From Hyphomonas johnsonii MHS-2 (GTDB lineage: Bacteria > Pseudomonadota > Alphaproteobacteria > Caulobacterales > Hyphomonadaceae), in the NCBI RefSeq assembly GCF_000685275.1, contig NZ_ARYK01000007.1, positions 96,786-160,785 on the forward strand: a DNA stretch of 64,000 nucleotides, given 5' to 3'. The notes under the pieces are model-generated. The model ran no database searches and was not told where the DNA came from. It was given only the letters and a program-made list of their open reading frames with translations. The translations under genes and the position numbers were made by a program. Position 1 is the stretch's first letter. Each line of letters begins with the position of its first letter. Positions 55,255 to 64,000 of this stretch are shown here, piece after piece.

Positions 55255-55450
55255 GCACCCCCTTCTCACGCATGGAGATGGGCGGGCTCCGGCAACGGTG
55301 CACGGTTCAGCACGGCATCAATCGATGCGGTGAAGGGTCTGCAATGGCAAAGGGCGTCTCCCCAGCCAATGCGCACGGTCTGCAGAGAGACAACCAGCGC
55401 CCTCAGCCTGACCTGTCCTGCGCCATTGGCAGCCTTAAGCCGTGCCCCTC

Positions 55451-55479
55451 TCGACATCTCTGGCCCACGACAGTATATA
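55451..55479 (+). promoter_or_regulatory. Candidate promoter of the rimP-nusA-infB operon
   Basis: TCGACA (five of six to TTGACA) at 55451-55456 and TATATA at 55474-55479 are separated by the ideal 17 bases. Transcription would start near 55486, about 72 bases before the rimP ATG, just upstream of a terminator-like hairpin. Confidence 0.5.
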
Positions 55480-55502
55480 GCCCCCAAGTCGAAACATATC
55501 GG

Positions 55503-55533
55503 CGGCGGTTCCGGCAACGGGGCCGCCGTTTTT
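55503..55533 (+). terminator. Terminator-like hairpin in the rimP leader (possible attenuator)
   Basis: CGGCGGTTCC (55503-55512) pairs with GGGGCCGCCG (55519-55528), ten base pairs including two G-U, around the loop GGCAAC, and runs into five T. It lies after the candidate promoter and 25 bases before the rimP ATG. It may end read-through from the cold-shock gene, or act as an attenuator of the nusA operon. Confidence 0.65.
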
Positions 55534-55557
55534 CTTTGCCCGGATTTACCCCGCCTC

Positions 55558-56157
55558 ATGATCGCCCTGACTGAACAGGAACGCCGCATTCTGGACATCG
55601 CCACACCCGTGGCAGAGAGTCTTGGGATGGAAATCGTGCGCCTGCGCGTGATGGGCGGACGGCGCCCAGGCTTGCAGATCATGACGGAACGGGCCGGCGG
55701 CGCCCCCACGAGCGTGGAAGATTGCGCCCGCCTGTCGCGCGCGCTCAGCCCCGTGTTCGAAGCCGCAGACCCGATCAAAGAAGCCTATGTTCTGGAAGTC
55801 TCGACGCCCGGCATCGACCGCCCGCTTACACGGCCCGGCGATTTTGCCCGCTGGATCGGGCACGAAGTCAGGATCGAACTCGCTCGCCCGCTTGACGGGC
55901 GTCGCCGGTTCGGCGGAACCATTACCGGCGAAGACGAAGCCGGCGCCCATATCGAACTTGACGACCAGACAGAGCTGGTAGCCCATGTCAACGAGATGAG
56001 CCGCGCCACGCTCGTCCTCACGGACGCATTGATCGACGCGGCCCGCGCCAGCGGCAACCTGCCGCCGCAGCCGGACGAAGACGACCTCGGCGAATTCGAG
56101 ATCGACGAAACCGAAGACGACACAGATACAAATGAAGAGACGGGAGACGTCACATGA
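55558..56157 (+). CDS. rimP: Ribosome maturation factor RimP
   Basis: This 199-residue protein assists 30S subunit assembly. Features are LDIATPVAESLGMEIVRLRV, TSVEDCARLSRALSPVFEAAD, YVLEVSTPGIDRPLTRPGDFARWIGHEV and a second Sm-like domain at about 90-165. The last 40 residues are strongly acidic (DEDDLGEFEIDETEDDTD). The ATG at 55558 suits the family. The stop overlaps the nusA start (ATGA at 56154-56157). Confidence 0.92.
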   Translation: MIALTEQERRILDIATPVAESLGMEIVRLRVMGGRRPGLQIMTERAGGAPTSVEDCARLSRALSPVFEAADPIKEAYVLEVSTPGIDRPLTRPGDFARWIGHEVRIELARPLDGRRRFGGTITGEDEAGAHIELDDQTELVAHVNEMSRATLVLTDALIDAARASGNLPPQPDEDDLGEFEIDETEDDTDTNEETGDVT

Positions 56158-57917
56158 ATACAATCGGCGTTTCAGCCAACAGGCTGGAAATCCTCCAGAT
56201 CGCCAAAGCGGTCGCCGAGGAAAAATCGATCGACCAGAGCATTGTCGTCGAAGCGATGCAGGAAGCCATCGAAAAGGCTGCCAAGGCCAAGTATGGCCAG
56301 GAGCACGATATCCGTGCCCGGATCGACCCCGCGACCGGCGAACAGACACTGTGGCGCATCCAGACCGTCGTGGCCGACGAGGATTTCGAGGACGATTCCA
56401 AGGAACTGCGCCTGACCGAAGCCAAGCGGATCGACCCGACGCTCGAAATCGGCGGCGAACTCAAGGAAGAGCTTCCTCCGTTCGATTTCGGCCGTGTCGC
56501 CGCCCAGACCGCGAAACAGGTCATCATGCAAAAGGTGCGTGATGCCGAGCGCGAGCGTCAGTACGAAGAATACAAGGACCGCGTCGGCGAGATCATCAAC
56601 GGCATCGTCAAGCGCGTCGAATACGGCCACGTCATTGTCGACCTTGGCCGCGCCGAGGGCATCATCCGTCGCAATGACGGCATCCCGCGCGAGAACTTCC
56701 AACCGAACGACCGCGTGCGCGCCTATCTCTACAAGGTGAGCCGCGAAATGAAGGGCCCGCAGATCTTCCTGTCGCGCGCAGCGCCAGACTTCATGATCAA
56801 GCTGTTCGCCCAGGAAGTGCCTGAAGTGTATGACGGCGTCATCAATATCCGCGCCTGTGCCCGCGACCCGGGCAGCCGCGCGAAGATCGGTGTCATCTCC
56901 AATGACAGTTCGATCGATCCGGTCGGTGCCTGTGTCGGTATGCGCGGTGCGCGCGTCCAGGCGGTTGTCGGCGAGCTTTCAGGCGAGAAGATCGACATCA
57001 TCCCGTGGAACTATGACGACGCGACCTTCATCGTGAACGCACTGCAGCCGGCCGAAGTGTCGAAAGTGGTGCTCGACGAGGAAGAGCGCCGCGTTGAAGT
57101 CGTGGTCGCTGACGACCAGTTTCCGCTGGCGATCGGCCGTCGTGGCCAGAACGTGCGGCTCGCCTCCCAGCTCACCGGCTGGCAGATCGACCTTGTCACG
57201 GAATCGGCCGACTCCGAACGCTACCAGCGTGAATTCCAGGAGCGGACAGACCTCTTCATGAAGGCGCTTGATGCCGATGAAACGCTGGCCCAGCTGCTGG
57301 CATCGGAAGGCTTCGAGACCGTCGAGGAGATCGCTTTCGTGGCCCCGGCAGACTTCATCCAGATCGAAGGCTTCGACGAGGAAGTGGCTGCGGAGCTGCA
57401 AGAACGTGCCCGTGAATTCCTCGACCGCCTGGCCGCTGAAAACGATGCCAAGCGCAAGGAACTCGGGGTCGAGGACGCAGTCCTGGAACTCGAGGGCATG
57501 ACCCCCGCCTTTGCCGTGAAACTCGGCAATGAGGGCGTCAAGACAGTCGAAGACGTCGCCGGCCTCGTGCCTGACGACATTACCGGCTTCCGCGAGCCAG
57601 GCCCTGACGGCAAGCCGGTCTGGGTCGAAGGCATCCTGAAGAAGGGCGAAATGCGCAAGGACGACGCTCAGATGTTCATCATGAAGGCCCGCGTCGCAGC
57701 TGGCTGGATCGAGGCGGATGCCATCGAACAACTGATCGCTGCCCAGCAGCCGGCCGCAACCGAGACGGCTGATCTGACCGAGGAAGAACGCGCCCTGCTC
57801 GCGCTTGGTGGTCTCGGCGGCGAAGACGCGGCAGATGCCGCCCTCGAAGAGCTCGAGTTCGATCTCGAAGCCCTGGCAGCGGAGGGCGGTGATGACGAAG
57901 CCGCACCGGAAGAGTGA
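56154..57917 (+). CDS. nusA: Transcription termination/antitermination factor NusA
   Basis: This 587-residue protein has the expected parts: an N-terminal RNA-polymerase-binding domain (about 1-130), an S1 domain (about 135-200, GEIINGIVKRVEYGHVIVDLGRAEGIIRR), and two KH domains (about 200-345, with GSRAKIGVISNDSSIDPVGACVGMRGARVQAV and FPLAIGRRGQNVRLASQLTG). Two helical repeats at about 360-500 follow, then an acidic tail. It controls pausing and termination and is coupled to rimP through ATGA. The YlxR-like gene begins inside its last 26 bases. Confidence 0.97.
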   Translation: MNTIGVSANRLEILQIAKAVAEEKSIDQSIVVEAMQEAIEKAAKAKYGQEHDIRARIDPATGEQTLWRIQTVVADEDFEDDSKELRLTEAKRIDPTLEIGGELKEELPPFDFGRVAAQTAKQVIMQKVRDAERERQYEEYKDRVGEIINGIVKRVEYGHVIVDLGRAEGIIRRNDGIPRENFQPNDRVRAYLYKVSREMKGPQIFLSRAAPDFMIKLFAQEVPEVYDGVINIRACARDPGSRAKIGVISNDSSIDPVGACVGMRGARVQAVVGELSGEKIDIIPWNYDDATFIVNALQPAEVSKVVLDEEERRVEVVVADDQFPLAIGRRGQNVRLASQLTGWQIDLVTESADSERYQREFQERTDLFMKALDADETLAQLLASEGFETVEEIAFVAPADFIQIEGFDEEVAAELQERAREFLDRLAAENDAKRKELGVEDAVLELEGMTPAFAVKLGNEGVKTVEDVAGLVPDDITGFREPGPDGKPVWVEGILKKGEMRKDDAQMFIMKARVAAGWIEADAIEQLIAAQQPAATETADLTEEERALLALGGLGGEDAADAALEELEFDLEALAAEGGDDEAAPEE

Positions 57918-58569
57918 TCCGCGCGTAACCGGCATTGAAGGTAACACGTCGGACGGGGAGGGCCCCGTCCGCCAGTGTGCCGTGACGCGCGAGCGTCTGG
58001 CGCAGACGGAGATGGTGCGCTTCGTGCTGTCGCCCGACATGGTCGTCACACCTGACGTCGCCTCCAAGCTCCCGGGCCGGGGCGTATGGGTCAAGGCGGA
58101 CAGGGAGAGCGTAGCGCTTGCGGCCTCGAAAGGCGCCTTCGCCCGCGGCTTCAAGATGCAGGTCACCGTTCCTGAAGGCCTCGTCGATCAGGTCGAATCC
58201 CTGCTGCTGCAACGCTGCCTCAGCGTGCTTGGAATGGCCAAGAAAGCTGGCACCGTCATCCTGGGGTACGATCAGGTGAAGGACGCACTGCGCAAGAAGA
58301 CCCACGGAATACTGCTCGAAGCGTCCGACGGTGCAGAAGATGGCCGTAACAAGGTGTATTTTCTTGCGAAAGCGCTATATAGCAACGTGAACGTCGCCGG
58401 GGCTCTCACTTCGGCGGAATTGGGCATGGCTTTTGGACGCGAGCGTGTGATACACGGTCTCCTCCGCAAAGGAGCCATTGCGAAGACGTGGACTCTCGCC
58501 TATCGGCGGCTGACCGGGTTTCGCGAGGTGCCTGAGTTGAACTGGTTCAAGGATCAGGATCGGGATTAG
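57892..58569 (+). CDS. YlxR (DUF448) and L7Ae-like RNA-binding fusion protein
   Basis: This 225-residue protein has an N-terminal DUF448/YlxR domain (about 25-105: GPVRQCAVTRERLAQTEMVRFV, LPGRGVWVKA) and a C-terminal L7Ae-like domain (about 115-195: QRCLSVLGMAKKAGTVILGYDQVKDALRK). This fusion is normal in alphaproteobacteria between nusA and infB. Both domains suggest RNA binding. The ATG at 57892 follows GGAGGGCGGTG and overlaps the end of nusA by 26 bases, indicating coupled translation. Confidence 0.92.
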   Translation: MTKPHRKSDPRVTGIEGNTSDGEGPVRQCAVTRERLAQTEMVRFVLSPDMVVTPDVASKLPGRGVWVKADRESVALAASKGAFARGFKMQVTVPEGLVDQVESLLLQRCLSVLGMAKKAGTVILGYDQVKDALRKKTHGILLEASDGAEDGRNKVYFLAKALYSNVNVAGALTSAELGMAFGRERVIHGLLRKGAIAKTWTLAYRRLTGFREVPELNWFKDQDRD

Positions 58570-58622
58570 AAACTTGCCGGGACGCATGGGTGTTTCGGTG
58601 GAATATATGATATGTAGGACGC

Positions 58623-61187
58623 ATGAGCGAAACGAACGATACAGGCAATAATTCGGGTGGCCGCAAGCCGCTCACCGTCGCACGCAAATCAGCTGGCACG
58701 GTGAAGCAGAGCTTCAGTCATGGCCGCTCGAAACAGGTTGTGGTGGAAACCAAGAAACGCCGGGCCGTCGGGCCGGGCGGGGCCACACCTGCGCCTGGGC
58801 AAGCGTCCGACGCGCCGACCAAGCAGGCCGAGAGTCTTGAGGCCCGCCTGATCGCGACCGCCCGCAAGCTCGGCATCACTGTTGACGAGCTCAAGGCCCG
58901 CCAGAAAGTGCTGCTTGAGCGCAAGGCTGAAGAAGCCAGCCGCGCCCTCGATAACAAGGAAGTCGTTGCCGCCCAGAACCGTCTGCGTTCGGAACAGGAG
59001 CGCAAGGCTCAGGAAGCTCGCGAGCGCGAAGAGGCTGAAGCCCGCCGCCGCGCCGAGGAAGAAGCCCGCAAGGCTGAAGCCGAAGCCATCGCTGCCGCAC
59101 CTGCCCAGCAGGAAGAGAAACCGGCCCGCCGCACCAAATCCGATCCGGCCAACGCCGCCGCCATGCCAGACCCTGCCGCCGAAGAGGCGGCCGGCCGCAG
59201 CAAGCGCGGCAAGTCCGGCAAGGATGATCGTGAACGCTCGCGCGACGCAGCTGCACGTACTGTCCGCGACAGTGGCGAGCGCCGCCGTGGCAAGCTGACC
59301 ATTTCATCCGCGCTCGGCGACGACGCTGATCGCCAGCGCTCCCTCGCGTCGCTCAAGCGCGCCCGCGAACGTGAACGTGAGCGTCGTTTCGGCGGTGCTG
59401 AACAGCGCGACAAGGTGTCGGTCGAAGTCACCCTTCCGGAAACCATTACCCTGCAAGACCTTGCAGGCCGCATGAACGAGCGCGTCGCCGATGTCGTGAA
59501 ATTCATGATCAAGCAAGGCGAAATGATGCGCGGCAACGACATTGTCGATGCCGACACCGCTGAACTGATCGCCGAGGAATTCGGCCACACGGTCCGCCGC
59601 GTTGCCGAATCCGATGTCGAGATCGGCCTTGAAGGCGAGGCCGACGATCCAGCCACGCTGAAGCCGCGTCCGCCGATCGTCACGATCATGGGCCATGTCG
59701 ACCACGGCAAGACCTCCCTGCTCGATGCCCTGCGCTCCACCGACGTCGTGTCGGGCGAAGCTGGCGGCATTACCCAGCATATTGGCGCCTATCAGGTGCA
59801 GCTGAAATCCGGCCAGAAGATCACCTTCCTCGATACGCCGGGTCACTCTGCCTTTACGGCCATGCGGGCCAGGGGCGCGAACGCCACCGACATCGCCATC
59901 CTCGTCGTCGCTGCAGACGATTCCGTGATGCCGCAGACGATCGAGTCCATCAATCATGCCAAGGCGGCCGGCGTTCCGATCATCGTCGCGGTCAACAAGA
60001 TCGACCTGCACGATGCCCAGCCTGAGAAGGTGCTGACCGACCTTCTGCAGCACGACATCCAGGTTGAAGCCATGGGCGGCGCCACACAGGCCGTCAAAGT
60101 CTCTGCCAAATCCCGCATTGGCCTCGACGACCTGACCGACGCCATCACGCTGCAGGCCGAACTGCTCGAACTTTCTGCCAATCCTGACCGCGCCTCCGAT
60201 GGCGTCGTCATCGAAAGCCAGCTCGACAAGGGCCGCGGCCCCGTCGCCACCGTGCTCGTCAAGCGCGGCACGCTCAAGCGCGGCGACATCGTCGTGGCCG
60301 GCGCCCAATGGGGCAAGGTCCGCGCCATCACCGACGAGCGCGGCCAGCAGCTCGAAGGCGCAGGGCCATCGCTTCCGGTCGAATTGCTCGGCCTCGATGG
60401 TGCCCCGGATCCGGGCGAACCGTTCGTTGTCGTCGAGACCGAGGCCCGTGCACGTGAGATCACTGAATATCGCGTGCGCAACAAGCGCCAGGTCGCCGGC
60501 AAGGCAGGCGTTGCCGCGCGTGTCTCGCTCGACCAGTTGCTCAGCCGCCTCAAGGACGGTGCCGTGGAAACCTCGGAACTGCCGATCGTCGTCAAGGGCG
60601 ACGTTCAGGGCTCCGTCGAGGCCATTTCCATGTCGCTCGACAATATTTCGACCGAAGAAGTCCGCGCCCGCGTCATTCATGGCGCTGTCGGCGGTATTTC
60701 CGAGAGCGATGTCCTGCTTGCCAAGTCGTCGGGTGCCCCGATCTTCGCGTTCAACGTGCGCGCCAACAAGCAGGCCCGTGACCTCGCCGAGAAGGAAGGC
60801 GTCGAGATCCGCTACTATTCGGTGATCTACGACCTGATCGACGACGTGAAATCCACGCTGTCGGGCATGCTGGCACCGGAGAAGCGCGAAACCTTCCTCG
60901 GCTACGCCGACATTCTCGAAGTCTTCAACATCACGAAGGTCGGCAAGATTGCCGGCTGTCGCATCTCCGAGGGCAAGGTTGTCCGCGGCTGCGGCGTGCG
61001 CCTCCTGCGCGACGATGTCGTGATCCACGAGGGCAAGCTGAAAACCCTGAAACGCTTCAAGGACGAAGTGACAGAAGTTTCCAGCGGCATGGAATGCGGC
61101 ATGGCCTTCGAGCGCTATGAAGACATCCGTGTCGGCGACAAGATCGAGTGCTTCCAGGTTGAGGAGATCGCGAGAACCCTCGCCTAG
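58623..61187 (+). CDS. infB: Translation initiation factor IF-2
   Basis: This 854-residue GTPase has a long charged N-terminal region (about 1-260, with a coiled, Glu/Arg/Ala-rich stretch [22 protein letters not shown]). An IF2 N-domain follows at about 265-330 ([23 protein letters not shown]). The G domain has G1 [12 protein letters not shown] near 356, DTPGHSAF near 404 and NKID near 458. Domains II-IV follow to the end. It brings fMet-tRNA to the ribosome. Later in-frame starts, as used in E. coli, cannot be told apart here. Confidence 0.97.
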   Translation: MSETNDTGNNSGGRKPLTVARKSAGTVKQSFSHGRSKQVVVETKKRRAVGPGGATPAPGQASDAPTKQAESLEARLIATARKLGITVDELKARQKVLLERKAEEASRALDNKEVVAAQNRLRSEQERKAQEAREREEAEARRRAEEEARKAEAEAIAAAPAQQEEKPARRTKSDPANAAAMPDPAAEEAAGRSKRGKSGKDDRERSRDAAARTVRDSGERRRGKLTISSALGDDADRQRSLASLKRARERERERRFGGAEQRDKVSVEVTLPETITLQDLAGRMNERVADVVKFMIKQGEMMRGNDIVDADTAELIAEEFGHTVRRVAESDVEIGLEGEADDPATLKPRPPIVTIMGHVDHGKTSLLDALRSTDVVSGEAGGITQHIGAYQVQLKSGQKITFLDTPGHSAFTAMRARGANATDIAILVVAADDSVMPQTIESINHAKAAGVPIIVAVNKIDLHDAQPEKVLTDLLQHDIQVEAMGGATQAVKVSAKSRIGLDDLTDAITLQAELLELSANPDRASDGVVIESQLDKGRGPVATVLVKRGTLKRGDIVVAGAQWGKVRAITDERGQQLEGAGPSLPVELLGLDGAPDPGEPFVVVETEARAREITEYRVRNKRQVAGKAGVAARVSLDQLLSRLKDGAVETSELPIVVKGDVQGSVEAISMSLDNISTEEVRARVIHGAVGGISESDVLLAKSSGAPIFAFNVRANKQARDLAEKEGVEIRYYSVIYDLIDDVKSTLSGMLAPEKRETFLGYADILEVFNITKVGKIAGCRISEGKVVRGCGVRLLRDDVVIHEGKLKTLKRFKDEVTEVSSGMECGMAFERYEDIRVGDKIECFQVEEIARTLA

Positions 61188-61198
61188 GGATCGACGCC

Positions 61199-61726
61199 AT
61201 GACCGAGCCCCTGCGTGTCTCCGGACTCCTTCGTGAGCAGGACGTCAAACGGCTCACGCGGCTCACCAGGGGCGGCGCGGTCGGCCCGACCGCAGTCTAT
61301 TATGCCGGCGTCACGGCACCGGTAATATCCGCCAGCATGGCAATCATGGTTCGCGAAGCCACCCGCATGATCGGCCTGTCGGACTATTGGCAATGGTTCA
61401 TTTCCGCGATGGTAGCAGCCCTTGCGGGGATCAGCTGGTATCTGATCTTCATCCGCTGGTCGTATCGCCACAAGTTCGGACGCGGCACGGAAATGACTCT
61501 CGAAACACAGATTTCCCTCACAGATGCCGGCATCGTGCTTCGGCGCGGCGGCATCGAGACACGCATGGCATGGCAATGTGTGACCGGCATCAAAACCGGC
61601 CGCAGCCACACAGCGGTGATGGTTCGCGGCGCCGATGCGCTGATCATCCCGGATGCCTGGTTCAAAGGCAAAAAGGACGCCCGGACTGCCTTCATGGCCC
61701 GGCTGAAACAAGAGGTTCCCACCTGA
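61199..61726 (+). CDS. Hypothetical membrane protein in the infB-rbfA gap
   Basis: I do not recognise this 175-residue protein with certainty. Two hydrophobic helices lie at about 30-52 and 62-86, followed by a C-terminal beta-rich part (MTLETQISLTDAGIVLRRGGIETRMAW, then VMVRGADALIIPDAWF) that resembles the YcxB-like/PH-like domains of other small membrane proteins. It starts 11 bases after infB, and its TGA overlaps the rbfA ATG by one base, so it is translated within the translation-factor operon. Confidence 0.7.
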   Translation: MTEPLRVSGLLREQDVKRLTRLTRGGAVGPTAVYYAGVTAPVISASMAIMVREATRMIGLSDYWQWFISAMVAALAGISWYLIFIRWSYRHKFGRGTEMTLETQISLTDAGIVLRRGGIETRMAWQCVTGIKTGRSHTAVMVRGADALIIPDAWFKGKKDARTAFMARLKQEVPT

Positions 61727-62127
61727 TGGCCCGCAAACCCGCTGCTGCCGGCATGCCCTCCCAGCGCCAACTCCGCGCCGGCGAGATCATTCGCCACGCA
61801 CTTGCTGATATACTGACGCGCGAAGACCTGCGCGATCCGGATCTCGCCAGTGTCATCATCACGGTCGGCGAAGTGCGCTGCTCACCAGACCTTCGCCATG
61901 CCAATGTCTTCGTCACCCCGCTCGGCGACGACACGCAAGAAGGCCGGGACAAGCTCGCCGACGCCCTGACCCGTGCTGCCGCCTTCCTGCGCGGCAAACT
62001 CGGGCGTGAAATCGACATGAAGTTCACGCCCCAGTTGCACTTCATCGCTGACAAATCCTATGACGAGGCAACGCACATCGACCGTCTTCTCTCCGATCCG
62101 CGCGTCAAACGCGATCTCGAGAGCTGA
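61726..62127 (+). CDS. rbfA: 30S ribosome-binding factor A
   Basis: This 133-residue protein has a type II KH fold: SQRQLRAGEIIRHALADILTRE, DLASVIITVGEVRCSPDLRHANVFVTPLGDD and LGREIDMKFTPQLHFIADKSYDEATHIDRLL. It binds pre-30S particles for late 16S rRNA maturation. The ATG at 61726 overlaps the stop of the previous gene (TGATG). Confidence 0.95.
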   Translation: MARKPAAAGMPSQRQLRAGEIIRHALADILTREDLRDPDLASVIITVGEVRCSPDLRHANVFVTPLGDDTQEGRDKLADALTRAAAFLRGKLGREIDMKFTPQLHFIADKSYDEATHIDRLLSDPRVKRDLES

Positions 62128-62219
62128 GTCCGCAAGACTGCCGCCTTATCCGCTTTGTCATTTGACATGACGCCCATCTGTTGAGAGCGTTACCCAATTG
62201 CGACAGGGGAACGCACCGG

Positions 62220-62864
62220 ATGGACCGCCAGACGCTCGATATGGAAGGCGCACGCCAAGGCGAAGTGTCGGCCGCTTCCCTTCAGCTTGGCGACGACACG
62301 ATCGCTATCCGGCGCATTGCCACCATGTCGGTCGAAGGCATGATGTTCTTTCCGTGGGACACGCCCGGCAACCGGCAGACCCAGCGCCTGTATGCCACCC
62401 TGTGCGTCGCGAACCTGTTTTTCGGCCTGGTGGCAATCGGCTGGTGGGGCCTTATGCCGGGCCAGCCTTCCAGTGTTGTCGCCCTGTTCATCGGCGGCGC
62501 CCTGATGTTGCTTGGCATATTCCTCGGCCTGCGGGCCACACTGATCGCGATGCGCCTGAAAAAGCGCGAGCCCTATTACCGCCTCACCATCGGCACGTCA
62601 GACGGGCGGCAGATTCCGCTGGTCGACGACAATCGCGAGGTCCTGATCAAGATCCGGGACATCGTCCGCTACAAGATGGATACGAATGATACCGAGACCA
62701 CGGGCGAGTTCGACCTCAATCTCGATATTATCGACCTGCACATGCCGAAAGACGGTCAGCGCCCGGAACGGGCCGCGAAGGTCCGGCCGCGCGAACCGGA
62801 TGGGCCGGAAATCCTGTTCGACGATGCGCCCGACGCGGCCGAACCCCTCAAAAGCGCATCCTGA
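62220..62864 (+). CDS. Hypothetical two-helix membrane protein, DUF6232-like
   Basis: This 214-residue protein starts at 62220 with AGGGGA nine bases upstream. A beta-rich N-terminal part (SLQLGDDTIAIRRIATMSVEG) is followed by two helices at about 55-80 and 84-107, then a beta domain (YYRLTIGTSDGRQIPLVDDNREVLIKIRDIVRYKM) and an acidic, Pro-rich tail. The order fits DUF6232-type proteins, of unknown role; I am only moderately sure. It is 92 bases after rbfA and 119 before truB. Confidence 0.65.
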   Translation: MDRQTLDMEGARQGEVSAASLQLGDDTIAIRRIATMSVEGMMFFPWDTPGNRQTQRLYATLCVANLFFGLVAIGWWGLMPGQPSSVVALFIGGALMLLGIFLGLRATLIAMRLKKREPYYRLTIGTSDGRQIPLVDDNREVLIKIRDIVRYKMDTNDTETTGEFDLNLDIIDLHMPKDGQRPERAAKVRPREPDGPEILFDDAPDAAEPLKSAS

Positions 62865-62983
62865 CCGCCCTGCCCCGCGGTTGACGAAGCCACCGTCGCA
62901 GCCTATGGGCCCCGCTTCACATCCCGCCAGACAAACTGCCCACAGGCGTTCGAACCGCTTTGCAGGGCACAGGAGACCAGACC

Positions 62984-63946
62984 GTGGCTCGTCAGAGAAA
63001 ACGCAAGGGCGATCCGATCAGCGGATGGCTGAACCTGTTCAAACCCGTCGAGATGACCTCGACCCAGGCTGTTGCAATCCTGAAACGCCTCTACAATGCC
63101 GACAAGGTCGGCCATGGCGGCACGCTGGACCCGCTGGCTGACGGTATCCTGCCCATTGCCTTCGGCGAAGCCACCAAGACGGTCCAGTGGGCGATGGATT
63201 CCGAGAAGGAATATGTCTTCACCATCGAATGGGGCACATCCACTGACAGCCAGGACACCGAAGGCGCCGTCACCGCCACGTCGGCGGCCCGGCCCTCGCG
63301 CGAGGCCGTCGAGGCCACCCTGTCGAATTATATCGGCCTGATCCAGCAGGTTCCGCCAAGATTCTCCGCCATCAAGGTCGACGGCCAGCGCGCCTATGAC
63401 CTCGCCCGGGAAGGCGAAGACTTCGAACTGAAATCCCGTGAGGTCGTCGTGCATTCCGCCAAGGTCATCGGCATGCCCGATGCAGATCATACCGTGGTCC
63501 ATGTGACATCCGGCAAGGGCTTCTATGTCCGCGCCATGGCACGGGATCTCGCTTTCGACCTGGGCTGTGAAGGCCATATCAGCCAACTGCGTCGCACCCG
63601 CGTCGGGTCATTCAGCGCTGCCGATGCCGTGGCGATTTCCGCCCTGCAGGAGATGACGGACAAGGCAGACCTGCTCGCCGCGCTGAAACCCCTGCAATCG
63701 GTGCTCACCGGCGTGCCGGCCCTGGACATTGCCCCGGGCGAAGCCGCCGATCTGCGCCAGGGACGATCGATCATGCTGATGCCGCATGTAATCGAGGCCT
63801 GGCGCGAGGCACGCAACCCTGCCGACGATGATGACCGCCTCGCCCTTGCCAGCTGCAACGGGACCGCCGTGGCCCTCGGCGACGTCCGCGCCGGACATTT
63901 CGAGCCGGTCCGTGTGTTCAACATTCGTGCATCGCAGAGCGCCTGA
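62984..63946 (+). CDS. truB: tRNA pseudouridine-55 synthase
   Basis: This 320-residue enzyme makes pseudouridine 55 in the T-loop of tRNAs. The catalytic aspartate is D49 in VGHGGTLDPLADG, preceded by GWLNLFKPVEMTSTQAV. QQVPPRFSAIKVDGQRAYDLAREG and SGKGFYVRAMARDLA are family motifs. The GTG at 62984 is chosen because AGGAG lies eight bases upstream; a TTG at 62960 has no site. The C-terminal domain ends normally. Confidence 0.95.
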   Translation: MARQRKRKGDPISGWLNLFKPVEMTSTQAVAILKRLYNADKVGHGGTLDPLADGILPIAFGEATKTVQWAMDSEKEYVFTIEWGTSTDSQDTEGAVTATSAARPSREAVEATLSNYIGLIQQVPPRFSAIKVDGQRAYDLAREGEDFELKSREVVVHSAKVIGMPDADHTVVHVTSGKGFYVRAMARDLAFDLGCEGHISQLRRTRVGSFSAADAVAISALQEMTDKADLLAALKPLQSVLTGVPALDIAPGEAADLRQGRSIMLMPHVIEAWREARNPADDDDRLALASCNGTAVALGDVRAGHFEPVRVFNIRASQSA

Positions 63947-63977
63947 CCGGCCATACCCCGGCAGGGCGGGCATATGA

Positions 63978-63993
63978 GGGGGCTGTCTCCCCC
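63978..63993. other. Small hairpin after truB at the window edge
   Basis: GGGGG-CTGTCT-CCCCC follows truB by 31 bases. No T-run is visible before the window ends seven bases later, so it cannot be called a terminator. In many bacteria rpsO follows truB; this cannot be checked here. Confidence 0.3.
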
Positions 63994-64000
63994 GACCACC

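Larger units (their letters stand above)
55255..55557. other. Intergenic region between cold-shock gene and rimP
   Basis: This 303-base region holds no gene that I can support. Frames through it have no ribosome-binding site and no family resemblance. Its last 110 bases carry a promoter (55451-55479) and a terminator-like hairpin (55503-55533) belonging to the rimP operon. I see no tRNA; metY, which precedes rimP in E. coli, is absent. Confidence 0.6.

Noticed and set aside
59304..61028. 574-codon open frame antisense to infB
   Set aside because: A mirror of a highly conserved gene; composition is His/Asp/Gly-rich as expected for antisense of GC-rich coding sequence.
1..64000. tRNA, rRNA, CRISPR, insertion-sequence or phage features
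   Set aside because: I looked in all gaps for T-loop-like GGTTCGAATC, repeat-spacer arrays, transposases, integrases and terminal repeats and found none.

Overview
The window is dense, GC-rich bacterial chromosome. It carries about 60 protein-coding genes, very short intergenic gaps, and no rRNA, tRNA, CRISPR, insertion sequence or prophage that I can see. The gene set suggests an aerobic, polyester-storing alphaproteobacterium. The clues are an intracellular polyhydroxyalkanoate depolymerase, two large TonB-dependent receptors, a cysteine-free ribosomal protein L31 of alphaproteobacterial type, the miaB-phoH-ybeY-corC-lnt order, and rimP-nusA-ylxR-infB-rbfA-truB. A Hyphomonadaceae-like marine organism is my best guess. 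This is an inference from gene style, not from a database match.

Layout. Positions 1-3862 look like a zinc-acquisition locus: a LolD-type ATPase (cut by the window edge) and a ZrgA-like lipoprotein on the minus strand, and a ZIP transporter, a HupE/UreJ-type membrane protein and a secreted four-cysteine protein on the plus strand. A candidate Zur operator lies between the divergent arms. Positions 3859-11524 hold an Lrp regulator divergent from a cysteine-synthase-like enzyme, HdeD, the PHA depolymerase PhaZ, small membrane proteins, an alkylation-repair glycosylase-like gene, an iron alcohol dehydrogenase and OmpW. Positions 11652-18018 carry an orphan two-ATPase peptide ABC protein, threonine ammonia-lyase, a double-FKBP lipoprotein, CysQ and GlmM.

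Positions 18146-31011 look like a substrate-uptake and acyl-CoA catabolism region: a feruloyl-CoA-synthetase-like ligase, a DsbA-fold isomerase, an HSL-type esterase, two TonB receptors, SelO and a class III CoA-transferase. Positions 32228-35639 are glycolytic (gap, pgk, class I fructose-bisphosphate aldolase). Positions 35804-44791 mix an M3 peptidase, ThiE, EF-P, SuhB, a Baeyer-Villiger monooxygenase, an MsbA-like exporter with an overlapping 52-residue membrane protein, and L31. Positions 44925-48166 carry a periplasmic caspase-like protease with a duplicated cysteine module and an alanine/sodium symporter. Positions 48328-54867 are the RNA-modification and envelope cluster miaB-phoH-ybeY-corC-lnt-HTH-trmB, followed by a cold-shock gene. 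Positions 55451-63946 are the rimP-nusA-infB-truB translation operon, with two unfamiliar membrane proteins inserted.

The points most worth a second look are the caspase-like protein with two copies of an 83-residue four-cysteine module, an inverted repeat that covers the ribosome-binding site of the CoA ligase gene, a terminator-like hairpin between a good promoter and rimP, the zinc locus with its candidate Zur box, nested dyads in front of the first TonB receptor, and the fact that five of the ten convergent gene pairs end on one shared CTAG.
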